Source: Ramlibacter sp. (GTDB lineage Bacteria; Pseudomonadota; Gammaproteobacteria; Burkholderiales; Burkholderiaceae_C). Taken from it: DNA of 64,000 bases. How positions within the stretch are numbered: the first letter of the stretch is position 1; every line of letters begins with the position of its first letter. The stretch spans positions 558,001 to 622,000 of the forward strand of contig JAHBZN010000003.1 in NCBI GenBank assembly GCA_019635415.1. The letters run 5' to 3'. Shown here one piece after another: positions 43,947 to 52,604 of the stretch. Made by a program: the position numbers and the translations under genes. The notes under the pieces were generated by a model. It was not told the origin of the DNA. It saw only the letters and a program-made list of their open reading frames with translations, and did no database searches.

Positions 43947-45005
43947 TCAGTTGTACACGTAGTTGATCGTGTAGGGGATCGTGGTGGCGATCGGGCTGGT
44001 CAGGTTCAGCGTGGCGCTGATATTGCCCGAATTGCCGCTGAAGCTGCAGCTGTTGATGGTAAGGCTGCCACCGGCCGCCGTGCCAATCTGGTTGAAGTTG
44101 GTGTCATTGGCGAGGCCGCTGCAGAACTCAGCCTGGGTGGTCGGCGCGGGGACATTGGCCACGGTCACGGTGCTGCTGGAGCCCAGCACATTGACGGTGA
44201 TGACCAAGGTCTTGTTGCCGGTGGTCCCGCCGGTTCCCCCGGTTCCTCCCGTGCCCCCTGTACCGCCTGTGCCTCCCGTTCCCCCCGTCCCACCGGTGCC
44301 GCCTGTGTTGGTCGAGCCGCCCAGATTGAAGCTGATGGTCACACCGTTGATGGCCGCGTACGCCGTGCTGAAGGCTGCCTGGATAGTGCTGGGTGACGTG
44401 AAGGAGATGAAGCTGGCCAGCGAATTGCCATTGGCGACGTATTGCGAAACGGCCTTGAGCAGCTGGCCGTAGGCGTTGGTGGTGCCCGTCACAGCGGGCA
44501 GGGTCGTCGCGATATTGACGGTGCCCAGTTGGAACTGACTCGCGACCGAGGTCGCGGCCACGCCGAAATTGGCGCTGGTCACGCCGCCGCTGGCGCTTTT
44601 GGACAGGCTGTAGGCCACGGCGGTGAGCGGGGTGATGATGCCCGTGGTGGCGGAGCCCTGGCTGGCAACCACGACCTGCAGCGGATCGCTCAGGGTCTTG
44701 GTGGTGCCCGTGGCTTCGTCGGTGTAAGTCCCACCGGAAGCTTCGATCACGATGTCGCCCTGATAGTCCACGTCCATCGAGTAGGTGCCGACGGAGCTGG
44801 ACGTGACGCACTTGATCTGGTCGCCCTTGCCGCTGGCCGTGGCTTTGTAGGCGCAGACCTGGGCGCCATTGACGGGGCCCTTCACGACGGAGCCGGAGAC
44901 CGTGGTCGGCGCTGCGGAGCCGCCGCCGCCGCAGGCGGAAAGCAGGCCGGCCGCGAACAGGCTGGCGGACAGGAGGACGAGGGGGGATCGGTGAAGTGAG
45001 CGCAT
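43947..45005 (-). CDS. Putative surface lipoprotein with (GGT)n repeat
   Basis: A 352-aa lipoprotein of unrecognised function. The ATG at 45005 has GGAG 7 nt upstream and gives a lipoprotein signal with lipobox LLSACGGGG. The mature part begins with a carboxypeptidase-regulatory-like beta domain (VSGSVVKGPVNGAQVCAYKA, a motif often seen near the N-terminus of such proteins), then an Ala/Ser/Thr-rich helical region. Nine Gly-Gly-Thr units follow, and a C-terminal beta domain has a Cys pair (EFCSGLAND, NSCSFSG). Stand-alone gene, ending at the bidirectional terminator. Confidence 0.7.
   Translation of the reverse strand: MRSLHRSPLVLLSASLFAAGLLSACGGGGSAAPTTVSGSVVKGPVNGAQVCAYKATASGKGDQIKCVTSSSVGTYSMDVDYQGDIVIEASGGTYTDEATGTTKTLSDPLQVVVASQGSATTGIITPLTAVAYSLSKSASGGVTSANFGVAATSVASQFQLGTVNIATTLPAVTGTTNAYGQLLKAVSQYVANGNSLASFISFTSPSTIQAAFSTAYAAINGVTISFNLGGSTNTGGTGGTGGTGGTGGTGGTGGTGGTGGTTGNKTLVITVNVLGSSSTVTVANVPAPTTQAEFCSGLANDTNFNQIGTAAGGSLTINSCSFSGNSGNISATLNLTSPIATTIPYTINYVYN
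44223..44303 (-). repeat. Nine 9-bp units encoding Gly-Gly-Thr
   Basis: Nine in-frame 9-bp repeats whose third codon positions vary, so selection on the protein repeat is more likely than recent slippage. Copy number may still vary between strains. Confidence 0.9.
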
Positions 45006-45120
45006 GGGGTACTCCGGTGACGCAAGACAAAGAATGTGTTGCTTCGCAGAGTAGTCCCGTTCCCCTGGAGGGACTATCCCTCGTTTGAGGGGGTTCCGTG
45101 TAAAGCTGGGGGGCGCTTGC

Positions 45121-45606
45121 TCAGTGCGCGACGCGAAGTTCGGTGTCGTCACAGAGCTCGTCGAGCACGAGCGCATCGGGCTCCTCGCCAAAACTCCAGT
45201 ACACCATCAGGATGATGATCTTCAGCGCGTCGAGGGAGATCGGATCCCCGGGTGCGGCCATGGCGCGGTCGATGACGATTTCACGCATCGGGGCGGGCAG
45301 CACCCCGGCACTTTCCAGAAAGGTGACAAAACTCAAGGCGGCGGCGCCCAGGTGGTCCTGCTCAGCCACCGAATAGATGCGCATGCTGTCAGGTGACTGG
45401 CCGTAGCCGATCGCATCATCGGCTTCAGGGGATGGCAACCGCGTCCCCTGGGCGGCGATGTGAAGGCCGTTGAGCCAGGCCAAGGCCTGTTTGATTTCCT
45501 CGGCGTCGAAGCCGACCGCCGTCAGCTTGCGTCCCAGTTGCTCCGGCTCGGGACACGCATCGCCTCGCCAGTAGTTTTCGTAGACGAACACCAGCACTTC
45601 AAACAT
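45121..45606 (-). CDS. smg: Smg family protein (DUF494)
   Basis: A 161-aa protein of the Smg/DUF494 family, starting MFEVLVFVYENYW and containing GFDAEEIKQALAWL and the conserved C-terminal EELKWVILMVL-like segment (here DALKIIILMVYWSFGEE). Function is not established. It lies downstream of dprA, its usual neighbour, with a 52-bp gap, supporting the call. Confidence 0.93.
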   Translation of the reverse strand: MFEVLVFVYENYWRGDACPEPEQLGRKLTAVGFDAEEIKQALAWLNGLHIAAQGTRLPSPEADDAIGYGQSPDSMRIYSVAEQDHLGAAALSFVTFLESAGVLPAPMREIVIDRAMAAPGDPISLDALKIIILMVYWSFGEEPDALVLDELCDDTELRVAH

Positions 45607-45658
45607 GGCCCCAATCTAGCACAGAAAAGGGGCGTCCTTCCAGCTCGCCATTTCGGCT

Positions 45659-46798
45659 TCAGGCCGTGCCCATGCGCTGGAACAGACCACCGGGGAGCCG
45701 TGCGACCTGTCCGTCCATTTCCAGTGACAGCAGCCGGGCTTGCAATGTGGCGGTGTCGATGCCGGTGCGTGCGACCAGCGCGTCGAGACTGACAGGGTCG
45801 AACCCCAGGGCCTGCAACAGCGAAGAATCCACATCATTTGCGGCGGTAGCCCCTGTCGCAGGGCGCTGGCGTGCTATGAAATCAGTAGCAACTCCGGGGG
45901 CCAGTTCCTCCAGGATGTCCTGGGCGGACTCGACCAGCTTGGCTCCCTGCTTGATGAGCGAATGGCAGCCACGTGACTGCGGCGAATGGATGGAGCCGGG
46001 AATGGCAAATACATCCTTGCCTTGCTCCAGCGCCTGCCGGGCGGTGATCAGCGAGCCGGATTGCAGCGCTGCCTCGACCACCAGCGTGCCGCGGCTCAAT
46101 CCGGAGATCAGCCGGTTGCGCTTGGGGAAGTTGGGCGCCAGCGGCGGCGTACTCAGCGGGTACTCACTGATCAGCAAGCCCTGGCGCGTGATGGCATGGG
46201 CCAGGGCCAGGTGCCGCTTGGGATAGACGCGGTCCAGGCCGGTTCCCACCACGGCAATGGTGGCCAGCTGGCCCGCCGCCGCGCCTTCCAGGGCCCCCTG
46301 GTGTGCTGCGCCGTCCACGCCCAGGGCGAGCCCCGAGACCACGGTCAGGCCTGCGCCGGCCAGGGCCTGTGCGAACTGGCGCGCGTTGCCTTCGCCCTGC
46401 GGGGTGGGATTGCGGCTGCCCACGATGGCGATGCCCTGGGCCGTGGCCGCTGGCTCCAGGTCCGCGCCCATCATGTACAGCATGAGAGGCGGGTCCTCCA
46501 GCGCCAGCAGCGCGGCCGGGTACTCCGAACTGCCCAGTGTGGCCACCCGGCGTCGGCCTGCACCCTCGTCGTCCTGCAACCACGCCAGGGTGGTGGCCAG
46601 CAGGTCCGCAAGGCCCTCGGGTTCCGCCTGCAGGGCCTGGGCTTGGGCCGCGCTCACCACGTGGCGCAAGGCGGCCGAGGGTTGTTCAAAAATGGTCGGT
46701 GGCAGGCCGAAAGCCGCCAGCAGCTTGCGTGCGCTGCCGTTGCCGACGCCCTCGGTGAGCGTCAGCCGTAGCCAGGCTGCTAGTTCTTCGCGTTCCAC
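45659..46798 (-). CDS. dprA: DNA-processing protein DprA
   Basis: Binds incoming single-stranded DNA in transformation and loads RecA. The 379-aa protein has an N-terminal SAM-like helical domain, the Rossmann-like DprA core (AIVGSRNPTPQGEGNARQFA, VVSGLALGVDGAAHQGAL, FPKRNRLISGLSRGTLVVEA) and a C-terminal winged-helix (LDALVARTGIDTATLQARL). Residues about 302-324, between core and winged helix, are encoded by a dispersed repeat. It sits 37 bp after the LysM gene. Confidence 0.95.
   Translation of the reverse strand: MEREELAAWLRLTLTEGVGNGSARKLLAAFGLPPTIFEQPSAALRHVVSAAQAQALQAEPEGLADLLATTLAWLQDDEGAGRRRVATLGSSEYPAALLALEDPPLMLYMMGADLEPAATAQGIAIVGSRNPTPQGEGNARQFAQALAGAGLTVVSGLALGVDGAAHQGALEGAAAGQLATIAVVGTGLDRVYPKRHLALAHAITRQGLLISEYPLSTPPLAPNFPKRNRLISGLSRGTLVVEAALQSGSLITARQALEQGKDVFAIPGSIHSPQSRGCHSLIKQGAKLVESAQDILEELAPGVATDFIARQRPATGATAANDVDSSLLQALGFDPVSLDALVARTGIDTATLQARLLSLEMDGQVARLPGGLFQRMGTA
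45825..45892 (-). repeat. Dispersed repeat, copy 4, inside dprA
   Basis: On the minus strand TTGCTACTGATTTCATAGCA is followed by CGACAGGGGCTACCG and ends at GGATTC, matching the layout of the other copies with a longer middle. It is in frame and adds a linker of about 22 residues. Confidence 0.65.
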
Positions 46799-46835
46799 GG
46801 GAGTCGCTCGCCGGCGTGCGACAGGCGCGCGGAAA

Positions 46836-48068
46836 TCAGCGGGGATTGACCACGCGATCGCCGACCTTCACGCCTTCCGAGGTCTCGAGGATCAGCGCGT
46901 ACGAGAGTTTCTCGAATGGACGGAACACCATCAGAAGGCCGTTGCGCTCGTCGGGCAGCTTGATGGCCGTGGGACGGCCGGGTTGCGTGCGGTCCAGCAG
47001 GCTCTGGCCGTCCTTGAGGATGGCCAGAACGTGCCCGCTTTCGATGCCATCGGCCGTACCGCGGTTGATCACGACGATCTGGTTCTGGGCGGCATTGGCC
47101 ACGGCCGTTCCGTACATGGACACGATGGCTCCGGCCACCTTGCCTTCCGGAGCCCGGGGCACATAGCTCACGAGTTCGCGCGGCGGTTCGGGCAACAGGC
47201 GGTCGCCCGTGCGCATCTCTTCCTTGGAGGCGACGATGTCGATCGTGGCGGGAACCGGAGTGCTCTGCTTTTTGCCGTCGCCGTCCACCACGTCGCGGGA
47301 GCCTTCGCCGCGCACCAGCACGGCCTTGCCGACGTACTGGGCTTCATAGCCGAGCACGGCCTTGGTGACGGGGTCACGCAACGGGGTGGCGTCGCGGAAC
47401 ACCCGGAAATCGTTGGCCCGGCCCTTGCCCAGCGTCAGCGGGGCTTCCGGGTTGCCGCGTGCGTACGCCCGGTCGCCGCGGCTCAGGAGCACCCGGCCTT
47501 CCTGCGTTGCAACGATGCGCGGCGCAGCCTGCAGCACGCCATCGTTGACGATGACGGGCTCGGCCAGGAAAGGCTCGATCAGGTGGGTCTGCAGCGTGGG
47601 GATGGCGCTGTCGGCCAGTGTTTCATAGCGGGTGCGCGGGGAGACCTTGACCGTCTCGGTGGGTGGCTGGCCATCGGCCGAGCCGCCGGCCTGGCCCATG
47701 CGCAACCGCGCCAGCCCGTTGGCCTTGTCGAGGAACAGCTGCTGTCCCGGGTAGATGCGGTGGGGGTTGCGGACTTCCTGCAGGTTCATGCCCCACAGCT
47801 CGGGCCAGCGCCAGGGGCTCTTGAGGAACAGGCCCGAGATCGCCCACAACGTGTCACCCGACTTGACGGTGTACTGGTCGGGGGCGTTGGCCGCCAGCTC
47901 ACTCAGCGGGACGCCGGCCTGGGCGACCTGCTGGGCCGTGGCTTTCTGGTCGGCCGTGATCGGGAACGTCTGGGCCTGCGCCGTGGCGAACGCCGCGAGG
48001 GTGCCGCACAAGGCCCAGCCGCCCCAGCGCCGCAGGGCGGCTCCCGCCCCCGAGGTTTGCGCCATCAT
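46836..48068 (-). CDS. LysM peptidoglycan-binding domain protein
   Basis: A 410-aa exported protein: signal peptide (WGGWALCGTLAAFATAQAQT) and one LysM motif (YTVKSGDTLWAISGLFLKSP, ending IYPGQQLFL) for peptidoglycan binding. A long C-terminal region carries a VVINRGTADGIESGHVLAI segment. The ATG at 48068 (ATGATG) follows AGGA; longer frames lack support. It is the first gene of a LysM-dprA-smg run and is divergent from def. Confidence 0.88.
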   Translation of the reverse strand: MMAQTSGAGAALRRWGGWALCGTLAAFATAQAQTFPITADQKATAQQVAQAGVPLSELAANAPDQYTVKSGDTLWAISGLFLKSPWRWPELWGMNLQEVRNPHRIYPGQQLFLDKANGLARLRMGQAGGSADGQPPTETVKVSPRTRYETLADSAIPTLQTHLIEPFLAEPVIVNDGVLQAAPRIVATQEGRVLLSRGDRAYARGNPEAPLTLGKGRANDFRVFRDATPLRDPVTKAVLGYEAQYVGKAVLVRGEGSRDVVDGDGKKQSTPVPATIDIVASKEEMRTGDRLLPEPPRELVSYVPRAPEGKVAGAIVSMYGTAVANAAQNQIVVINRGTADGIESGHVLAILKDGQSLLDRTQPGRPTAIKLPDERNGLLMVFRPFEKLSYALILETSEGVKVGDRVVNPR

Positions 48069-48264
48069 CTGATTTTTCCTGTCTTGCTGCATTCCACTGC
48101 CCCCGGGGGGCCGGCGGCCCGAGGAGGGCGCGCGTCGGCCAGAAGTCTTCATAAATCACTGGCGATTTTGCGCTCAAGCCCTTGATTGGGCAACGTTTAT
48201 AGGCTTTTGGCCCTGCCAGGAAACCCAAAAGTAGCGAAAATAGCGACATTGACCGCGAGATTTC

Positions 48265-48777
48265 ATGGCCCTCCTTCCCATTCTTTGCTACCCCGACCCC
48301 CGGCTGCACACCGTGGCCAAGCCCGTGCAGGCCGTTGATGCCCGCATCAAGGCGCTGATTGCCGACATGCTGGACACCATGTACGACGCCAACGGCATCG
48401 GCCTGGCAGCGACCCAGATCAATGTGCATGAACGCCTGATCGTGATCGACGTGTCGGAGGGGCGAAACGAGCCGCTGGTGCTGATCAACCCCGAGATCAC
48501 GTGGGCCAGTGCCGACCAACAGGTCAACGACGAAGGTTGCCTGTCGGTGCCCGGCATTTATGACGGCGTGGCGCGTGCGTCGGCCATCCGGCTGACCGCG
48601 CTGGATGGCGAAGGGGTGTCCCGGTCGCTCGAGGCCGAGGGCCTGCTGGCCGTTTGCATCCAGCATGAGATGGACCACCTGATGGGCAAGGTGTTCGTCG
48701 AGTACCTGTCGCCGCTCAAGCGCAACCGCATCAAGAGCAAGATGCTCAAGGCCCGCCGCGAGGCGGAGCGGGCCTGA
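48265..48777 (+). CDS. def: Peptide deformylase
   Basis: Removes the N-formyl group from nascent proteins. The 170-aa metalloenzyme has all three motifs: [15 protein letters not shown] (metal Cys) and QHEMDHLMG (two metal His and catalytic Glu). It is grouped with fmt, whose product adds the formyl group to initiator tRNA, with a small lipoprotein gene between. Confidence 0.97.
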   Translation: MALLPILCYPDPRLHTVAKPVQAVDARIKALIADMLDTMYDANGIGLAATQINVHERLIVIDVSEGRNEPLVLINPEITWASADQQVNDEGCLSVPGIYDGVARASAIRLTALDGEGVSRSLEAEGLLAVCIQHEMDHLMGKVFVEYLSPLKRNRIKSKMLKARREAERA

Positions 48778-48799
48778 CCCACGCACCTGCGGCGGACCC

Positions 48800-49315
48800 G
48801 TGCCATCCCTTCTGACACAACGGCCCTTGCGGCTGCGGTCAACGCTGCTGCTCGGCGCAGTGGTGCTGGCGGCCGGCTGTGCGGGTATGCCCTGGGCCTG
48901 GCAGGGCGTGGCGGTGGGCATGCCACGCGCCACCGTGGTGGATCGCCTAGGCCCGCCCACGCGCAGTGTGACCTGGGCCGGTGGCGAGCGCTTGCAGTAT
49001 TCACTTCAGCCGGCCGGACAGGCCGCCTTCATGGTGGACCTGGATGCCGCGGGCAACGTGGCCGCAGCCCGGCAGGTGCTGGTGCCGGCGGAGTTCGCGC
49101 GCATCACGGAAGGCCAGTGGCGCCGCGCCGATGTGGAGCGCGAGTTGGGCCCCCCTGCCCGCGTCGACAGCGTCGCCCACTGGCCGGGGGATGTCCTGAC
49201 CTACCGCTGGAGCGACGGCAGCGACATGTTCTTCTGGGTGTACCTCGACGCTGACCAGGTGGTCCGGCGTACCCAACAGGGCATGGAATTCGTCAATGCG
49301 CCGGACCGGGAGTAG
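48800..49315 (+). CDS. Small lipoprotein with BamE/OmlA-like repeats
   Basis: A 171-aa product with a lipoprotein signal (LLLGAVVLAAGCAGMPW). Two short repeats of the type GMPRATVVDRLGPPTRSV and RRADVERELGPPARVDSV resemble SmpA/OmlA (BamE-like) motifs. The function is not known. GTG start at 48800. It lies between def and fmt, 6 bp before fmt. Confidence 0.78.
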   Translation: MPSLLTQRPLRLRSTLLLGAVVLAAGCAGMPWAWQGVAVGMPRATVVDRLGPPTRSVTWAGGERLQYSLQPAGQAAFMVDLDAAGNVAAARQVLVPAEFARITEGQWRRADVERELGPPARVDSVAHWPGDVLTYRWSDGSDMFFWVYLDADQVVRRTQQGMEFVNAPDRE

Positions 49316-49321
49316 CGACTG

Positions 49322-50281
49322 ATGCGTGTCATTTTTGCGGGGACCCCCGATTTCGCGCGCGAAGCGCTGCACCGGCTGGTGGCCGCCGGCTTCACGGTGC
49401 CGCTGGTGCTGACCCAGCCGGATCGTCCCGCGGGCCGAGGCATGAAGCTGCAGGCTTCGCCGGTCAAGCAGCTTGCGCAGCAGCAGCACATCGACGTGGC
49501 CCAGCCGCGCAGCCTGCGGCTGGACGGCAAATACCCGGGCGACGCGGCCGCGGCGCGCGCCGCCATCGAGCAGGCCCGGGCCGACGTGATGGTGGTGGCG
49601 GCCTATGGCCTGATCCTGCCGCAGTGGGTGCTCGACGCCCCGCGCCTGGGCTGCCTGAACATCCATGCCTCGCTGCTGCCGCGCTGGCGCGGGGCTGCGC
49701 CCATTCATCGGGCCATCGAGGCCGGCGATGCGGAAACCGGCGTCACCATCATGCAGATGGACGCGGGGCTGGACACCGGCGACATGCTGCTGGTCGAAAG
49801 GCTCGCGCTGGCGCCTGGAGAGACCACCGGCTCGCTGCACGACCGGCTCGCGGTGCTGGGGGGCCGCCTGATTGTGGAGGCCCTCGAGATGGCCGCTTGC
49901 GGCGGCATGACGCCGAAGCCGCAGCCCGCGCAAGGCGTGACCTATGCCCACAAGATCGACAAGGCACAGGCCCGTGTGGACTGGTCGGAGCCGGTCGCGG
50001 TGATCGAACGCCGCCTGCGCGCCTTCAACCCCTTTCCCGGCGCCTACACGGAGCTGGAGGGGGAGGTAGTCAAGTTGTTTTGCTCTCAAATTGAGAGCAA
50101 TGAATGTCCATCCGACAAGGGCTATGGCACGATTTTGTTCGCAAACCCGCAGGGCATCGGAGTGGTGTGCGGTGATGGCGTGCTGCGGCTGACCGAATTG
50201 CAGCGCGCTGGCGGCAGGCGCCTGCCGGCCGCCGACTTCCTGCGCGGCTTTGACCTCAAGCCGGGTATGGCGTTCGCCTGA
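49322..50281 (+). CDS. fmt: Methionyl-tRNA formyltransferase
   Basis: Formylates Met-tRNAfMet using 10-formyl-tetrahydrofolate. The 319-aa enzyme has the N-terminal transferase fold with [11 protein letters not shown], the catalytic Asn/His in [13 protein letters not shown] and the [19 protein letters not shown] loop ([13 protein letters not shown]). In the C-terminal tRNA-binding domain, residues about 253-273 (from KLFCSQIE to YGTILFA) derive from a dispersed repeat, where other Fmt proteins have a short turn. Activity should be kept, as the site lies between beta strands. Confidence 0.96.
   Translation: MRVIFAGTPDFAREALHRLVAAGFTVPLVLTQPDRPAGRGMKLQASPVKQLAQQQHIDVAQPRSLRLDGKYPGDAAAARAAIEQARADVMVVAAYGLILPQWVLDAPRLGCLNIHASLLPRWRGAAPIHRAIEAGDAETGVTIMQMDAGLDTGDMLLVERLALAPGETTGSLHDRLAVLGGRLIVEALEMAACGGMTPKPQPAQGVTYAHKIDKAQARVDWSEPVAVIERRLRAFNPFPGAYTELEGEVVKLFCSQIESNECPSDKGYGTILFANPQGIGVVCGDGVLRLTELQRAGGRRLPAADFLRGFDLKPGMAFA
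50078..50140 (+). repeat. Dispersed repeat, copy 5, inside fmt
   Basis: A perfect 10-bp inverted repeat TTGCTCTCAA/TTGAGAGCAA with a 1-nt centre (50080-50100), then CCGACAAGGGCTATGGCACG and TTTTGTTC. Over the first 45 bp I count about 35 identities to the copy at 29908. In frame in fmt. Confidence 0.75.
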
Positions 50282-50282
50282 G

Positions 50283-51020
50283 ATGTTCTTCCTGCGCATT
50301 CATCGCGGCCACACCGCCTTTCGCGACGGCGCGCGCGACATGTGGCCCCAGGCGCCTGGCATTGCGGCCTGGGGGCTCATGACGGGCGTGGCCATGGTGA
50401 AATCCGGCATGAGCGTGGTCGAGTCGCTGCTCATGGCGTTGCTGGTGTTCGCCGGGAGTTCCCAGCTGGCCTCGATCCCGCTGATCGTCGCGGGCGCACC
50501 GCTGTGGGTGATCCTGGCCACCGGCTTTTGTGTGAACCTGCGCTTCGTGGTGTTCAGCCTGCACCTGAGGCCCTACCTCATGCACCTGCCCCTGTGGCAG
50601 CGCCTGACGCACGGCTACCTCACGGCCGACCTGAGCTATGTGCTGTTCACGCGGCGCTATCCCCAACCGGCAGCCGACGCGGCGGGCCGTCTGGCACAGG
50701 AGTCCTACCTCGCGGGCAATTGCTTCGTCAACTGGGCCAGCTGGGTGGGCGCCAGCGTGGTGGGCATCGCGCTGGCCAATTTCATCCCGACCACCTGGGG
50801 GCTGGGGTTCGCCGGCATTCTTTGCCTCGTGGGCATCCTGTGTTCACTCGCCACGACGCGGTTGCGCGCGGTGTCGGCCGCCGTGGCCGGTGTGGCGGCC
50901 ACCGCAGCCTGGGCCCTGCCACTCAAGCTCAACATCGTGGTGGCCATCGCGGTCGCCGTGATCCTGTGCCTGAGCCTGGAGCGGCTGCGCCCACCCGACG
51001 CGCCAGGAGCCGCGTCGTGA
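50283..51020 (+). CDS. azlC: AzlC family branched-chain amino-acid exporter subunit
   Basis: A 245-aa inner-membrane protein with several hydrophobic helices and the AzlC hallmark regions (MWPQAPGIAAWGLMTGVAMV, FAGSSQLASIPLI, NLRFVVFSLHLRP). With AzlD it forms a transporter of the type exporting branched-chain and related amino acids. It starts 1 bp after fmt and overlaps azlD by 4 bp. Confidence 0.93.
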   Translation: MFFLRIHRGHTAFRDGARDMWPQAPGIAAWGLMTGVAMVKSGMSVVESLLMALLVFAGSSQLASIPLIVAGAPLWVILATGFCVNLRFVVFSLHLRPYLMHLPLWQRLTHGYLTADLSYVLFTRRYPQPAADAAGRLAQESYLAGNCFVNWASWVGASVVGIALANFIPTTWGLGFAGILCLVGILCSLATTRLRAVSAAVAGVAATAAWALPLKLNIVVAIAVAVILCLSLERLRPPDAPGAAS

Positions 51021-51346
51021 CCGATTTCTGGACGTTGGCCGTCATCGTGGGCCTGGCCTGCGTGACGGTGCTGGCGCGCAGCTTCTTCTTCATCTCCAGC
51101 AAGGACTGGACCCTGCCGCGCTGGGCCCAGCGCGGCCTGCAGTACGCCCCCATCGCGGCGCTGTCGGCGGTCGTGGTGCCCGAGGTGGTGATGACCCAGG
51201 GGCATCTGGTGATGACCTGGCAGGACGCGCGCCTGTTTGCCGCGGCCGCGGGAGCGGTGGCTTACTTCTGGCGCCGCGATGTGCTGGCCACCATCGTGGC
51301 GGGCATGGCTGTCTACCTGCCCCTGCATCTGGCGCTGGGCTGGTAG
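51017..51346 (+). CDS. azlD: AzlD family membrane protein
   Basis: A 109-aa small partner of AzlC with three to four membrane helices (TLAVIVGLACVTVLARSFFF, LSAVVVPEVVM, TIVAGMAVYLPLHLAL). GTG start at 51017 overlaps the azlC stop, so both subunits are made together. Confidence 0.93.
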   Translation: MTDFWTLAVIVGLACVTVLARSFFFISSKDWTLPRWAQRGLQYAPIAALSAVVVPEVVMTQGHLVMTWQDARLFAAAAGAVAYFWRRDVLATIVAGMAVYLPLHLALGW

Positions 51347-51351
51347 GCCCT

Positions 51352-51374
51352 GCCCGGGAGCGGGCTTTTAGAAT
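51352..51374 (+). promoter_or_regulatory. Weak hairpin and candidate -10 before pgk
   Basis: GCCCG-GGAG-CGGGC followed by TTTT may weakly terminate the azlCD transcript. Overlapping it, TAGAAT (51369-51374) is a good -10 for pgk, leaving a leader of about 27 nt. No clear -35 was found. Confidence 0.4.
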
Positions 51375-51407
51375 CGTGGGTTCTGTCCATCGATTGAACT
51401 GCACGCC

Positions 51408-52601
51408 ATGAACGTTCTGCGCTTTTCCGATCTCTGCGCCCAGGGCCGGGCCCTTGGGCAACGGGTTTTCATCCGGGCCGACCTCAATGTGCCCCAGGAC
51501 GCCGAAGGCCACATCACCGAAGACACGCGCGTGCGCGCGTCGGTGCCGTGCATCCGCATGGCGCTGGAGGCGGGTGCCGCCGTGATGGTGACCTCGCACC
51601 TGGGGCGGCCGACCGAGGGCGAATTCAAACCCTCGGATTCACTGGCCCCCGTGGCCCGCCGTCTGGGGGAGTTGCTGGGGCGCGAGGTTCCCCTGGTGGC
51701 CGGCTGGGTCGATGGCGTGACCGTGGCTCCCGGCGAGTTGGTACTGCTGGAAAACTGCCGCATCAACCCCGGCGAAAAGAAGAACAACCCTGAACTGGCC
51801 AGGAAGATGGCCGCGTTGTGCGACATCTTTGTCCACGACGCCTTCGGAACGGCGCACCGCGCCGAAGCCTCGACCTACGGCATCGCGCAGTATGCGCCGG
51901 TGGCCTGCGCGGGACCGCTGCTGGCGGCCGAAATCGATGCCATCAGCCAGGCGCTGGCCCAGCCCAAGCGGCCGCTGGTGGCGATCGTGGGGGGCTCCAA
52001 GGTGTCCTCCAAGCTCACCATCCTGCAGGCGCTGGCGGCCAATGTGGACCAGCTCATCGTGGGCGGCGGCATCGCCAACACGTTCATGCTCGCCGCGGGC
52101 CTGAAGATCGGCAAGTCGCTGGCCGAGCCCGACCTGCTGGCCGATGCGCGAGCGGTGATCGAGGCCATGAAGGCCCGTGGCGCCGAGGTGCCCATCCCCA
52201 CCGACGTGGTGACCGCCAAGGCCTTCGCCGCCGACGCGCCGGCGACCATCAAGGCCGCTGCCGATGTCGCCGACGATGACCTGATTCTGGACATCGGCCC
52301 CGACACGGCCGCCCGTCTGGCCGGCCAGCTCAAGGCGGCGGGCACCATCGTCTGGAACGGCCCGGTGGGTGTGTTTGAATTTGCCGCTTTTGAAAACGGC
52401 ACGCGCACCATCGCCCGGGCCATTGCCGAGTCCGAGGCCTTCAGCATCGCCGGTGGCGGTGACACGCTGGCGGCGATCGCCAAGTACGGCATGGATCAGC
52501 AGGTGGGCTACATCTCCACCGGTGGCGGTGCGTTCCTCGAGGTGCTGGAGGGCAAGACCCTGCCGGCCTTCGAAATCCTGCAGCAACGCGCTGCGGGCTG
52601 A
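51408..52601 (+). CDS. pgk: Phosphoglycerate kinase
   Basis: Glycolytic enzyme making ATP and 3-phosphoglycerate from 1,3-bisphosphoglycerate. The 397-aa protein has the N-domain substrate motif RADLNVPQD and the basic region [11 protein letters not shown], the [14 protein letters not shown] nucleotide motif and the [14 protein letters not shown]-terminal glycine loop. It ends 3 bp before the convergent mechanosensitive-channel gene, so there is no room for a separate terminator. Confidence 0.97.
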   Translation: MNVLRFSDLCAQGRALGQRVFIRADLNVPQDAEGHITEDTRVRASVPCIRMALEAGAAVMVTSHLGRPTEGEFKPSDSLAPVARRLGELLGREVPLVAGWVDGVTVAPGELVLLENCRINPGEKKNNPELARKMAALCDIFVHDAFGTAHRAEASTYGIAQYAPVACAGPLLAAEIDAISQALAQPKRPLVAIVGGSKVSSKLTILQALAANVDQLIVGGGIANTFMLAAGLKIGKSLAEPDLLADARAVIEAMKARGAEVPIPTDVVTAKAFAADAPATIKAAADVADDDLILDIGPDTAARLAGQLKAAGTIVWNGPVGVFEFAAFENGTRTIARAIAESEAFSIAGGGDTLAAIAKYGMDQQVGYISTGGGAFLEVLEGKTLPAFEILQQRAAG

Positions 52602-52604
52602 ACC

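Noticed and set aside
44223..44303. Short regular repeat suggestive of a CRISPR-like array
   Set aside because: The unit is 9 bp, contiguous and in a coding frame, with no spacers.
48097..48130. GC-rich palindromic stretch between the LysM gene and def
   Set aside because: Looks like a short GC-rich repeat of unknown kind, but only one copy was seen here and no T-run follows, so no feature is called.
46257..48185. 642-codon open frame antisense to dprA and the LysM gene
   Set aside because: Both minus-strand genes have clear motifs and ribosome sites; the plus frame has none.
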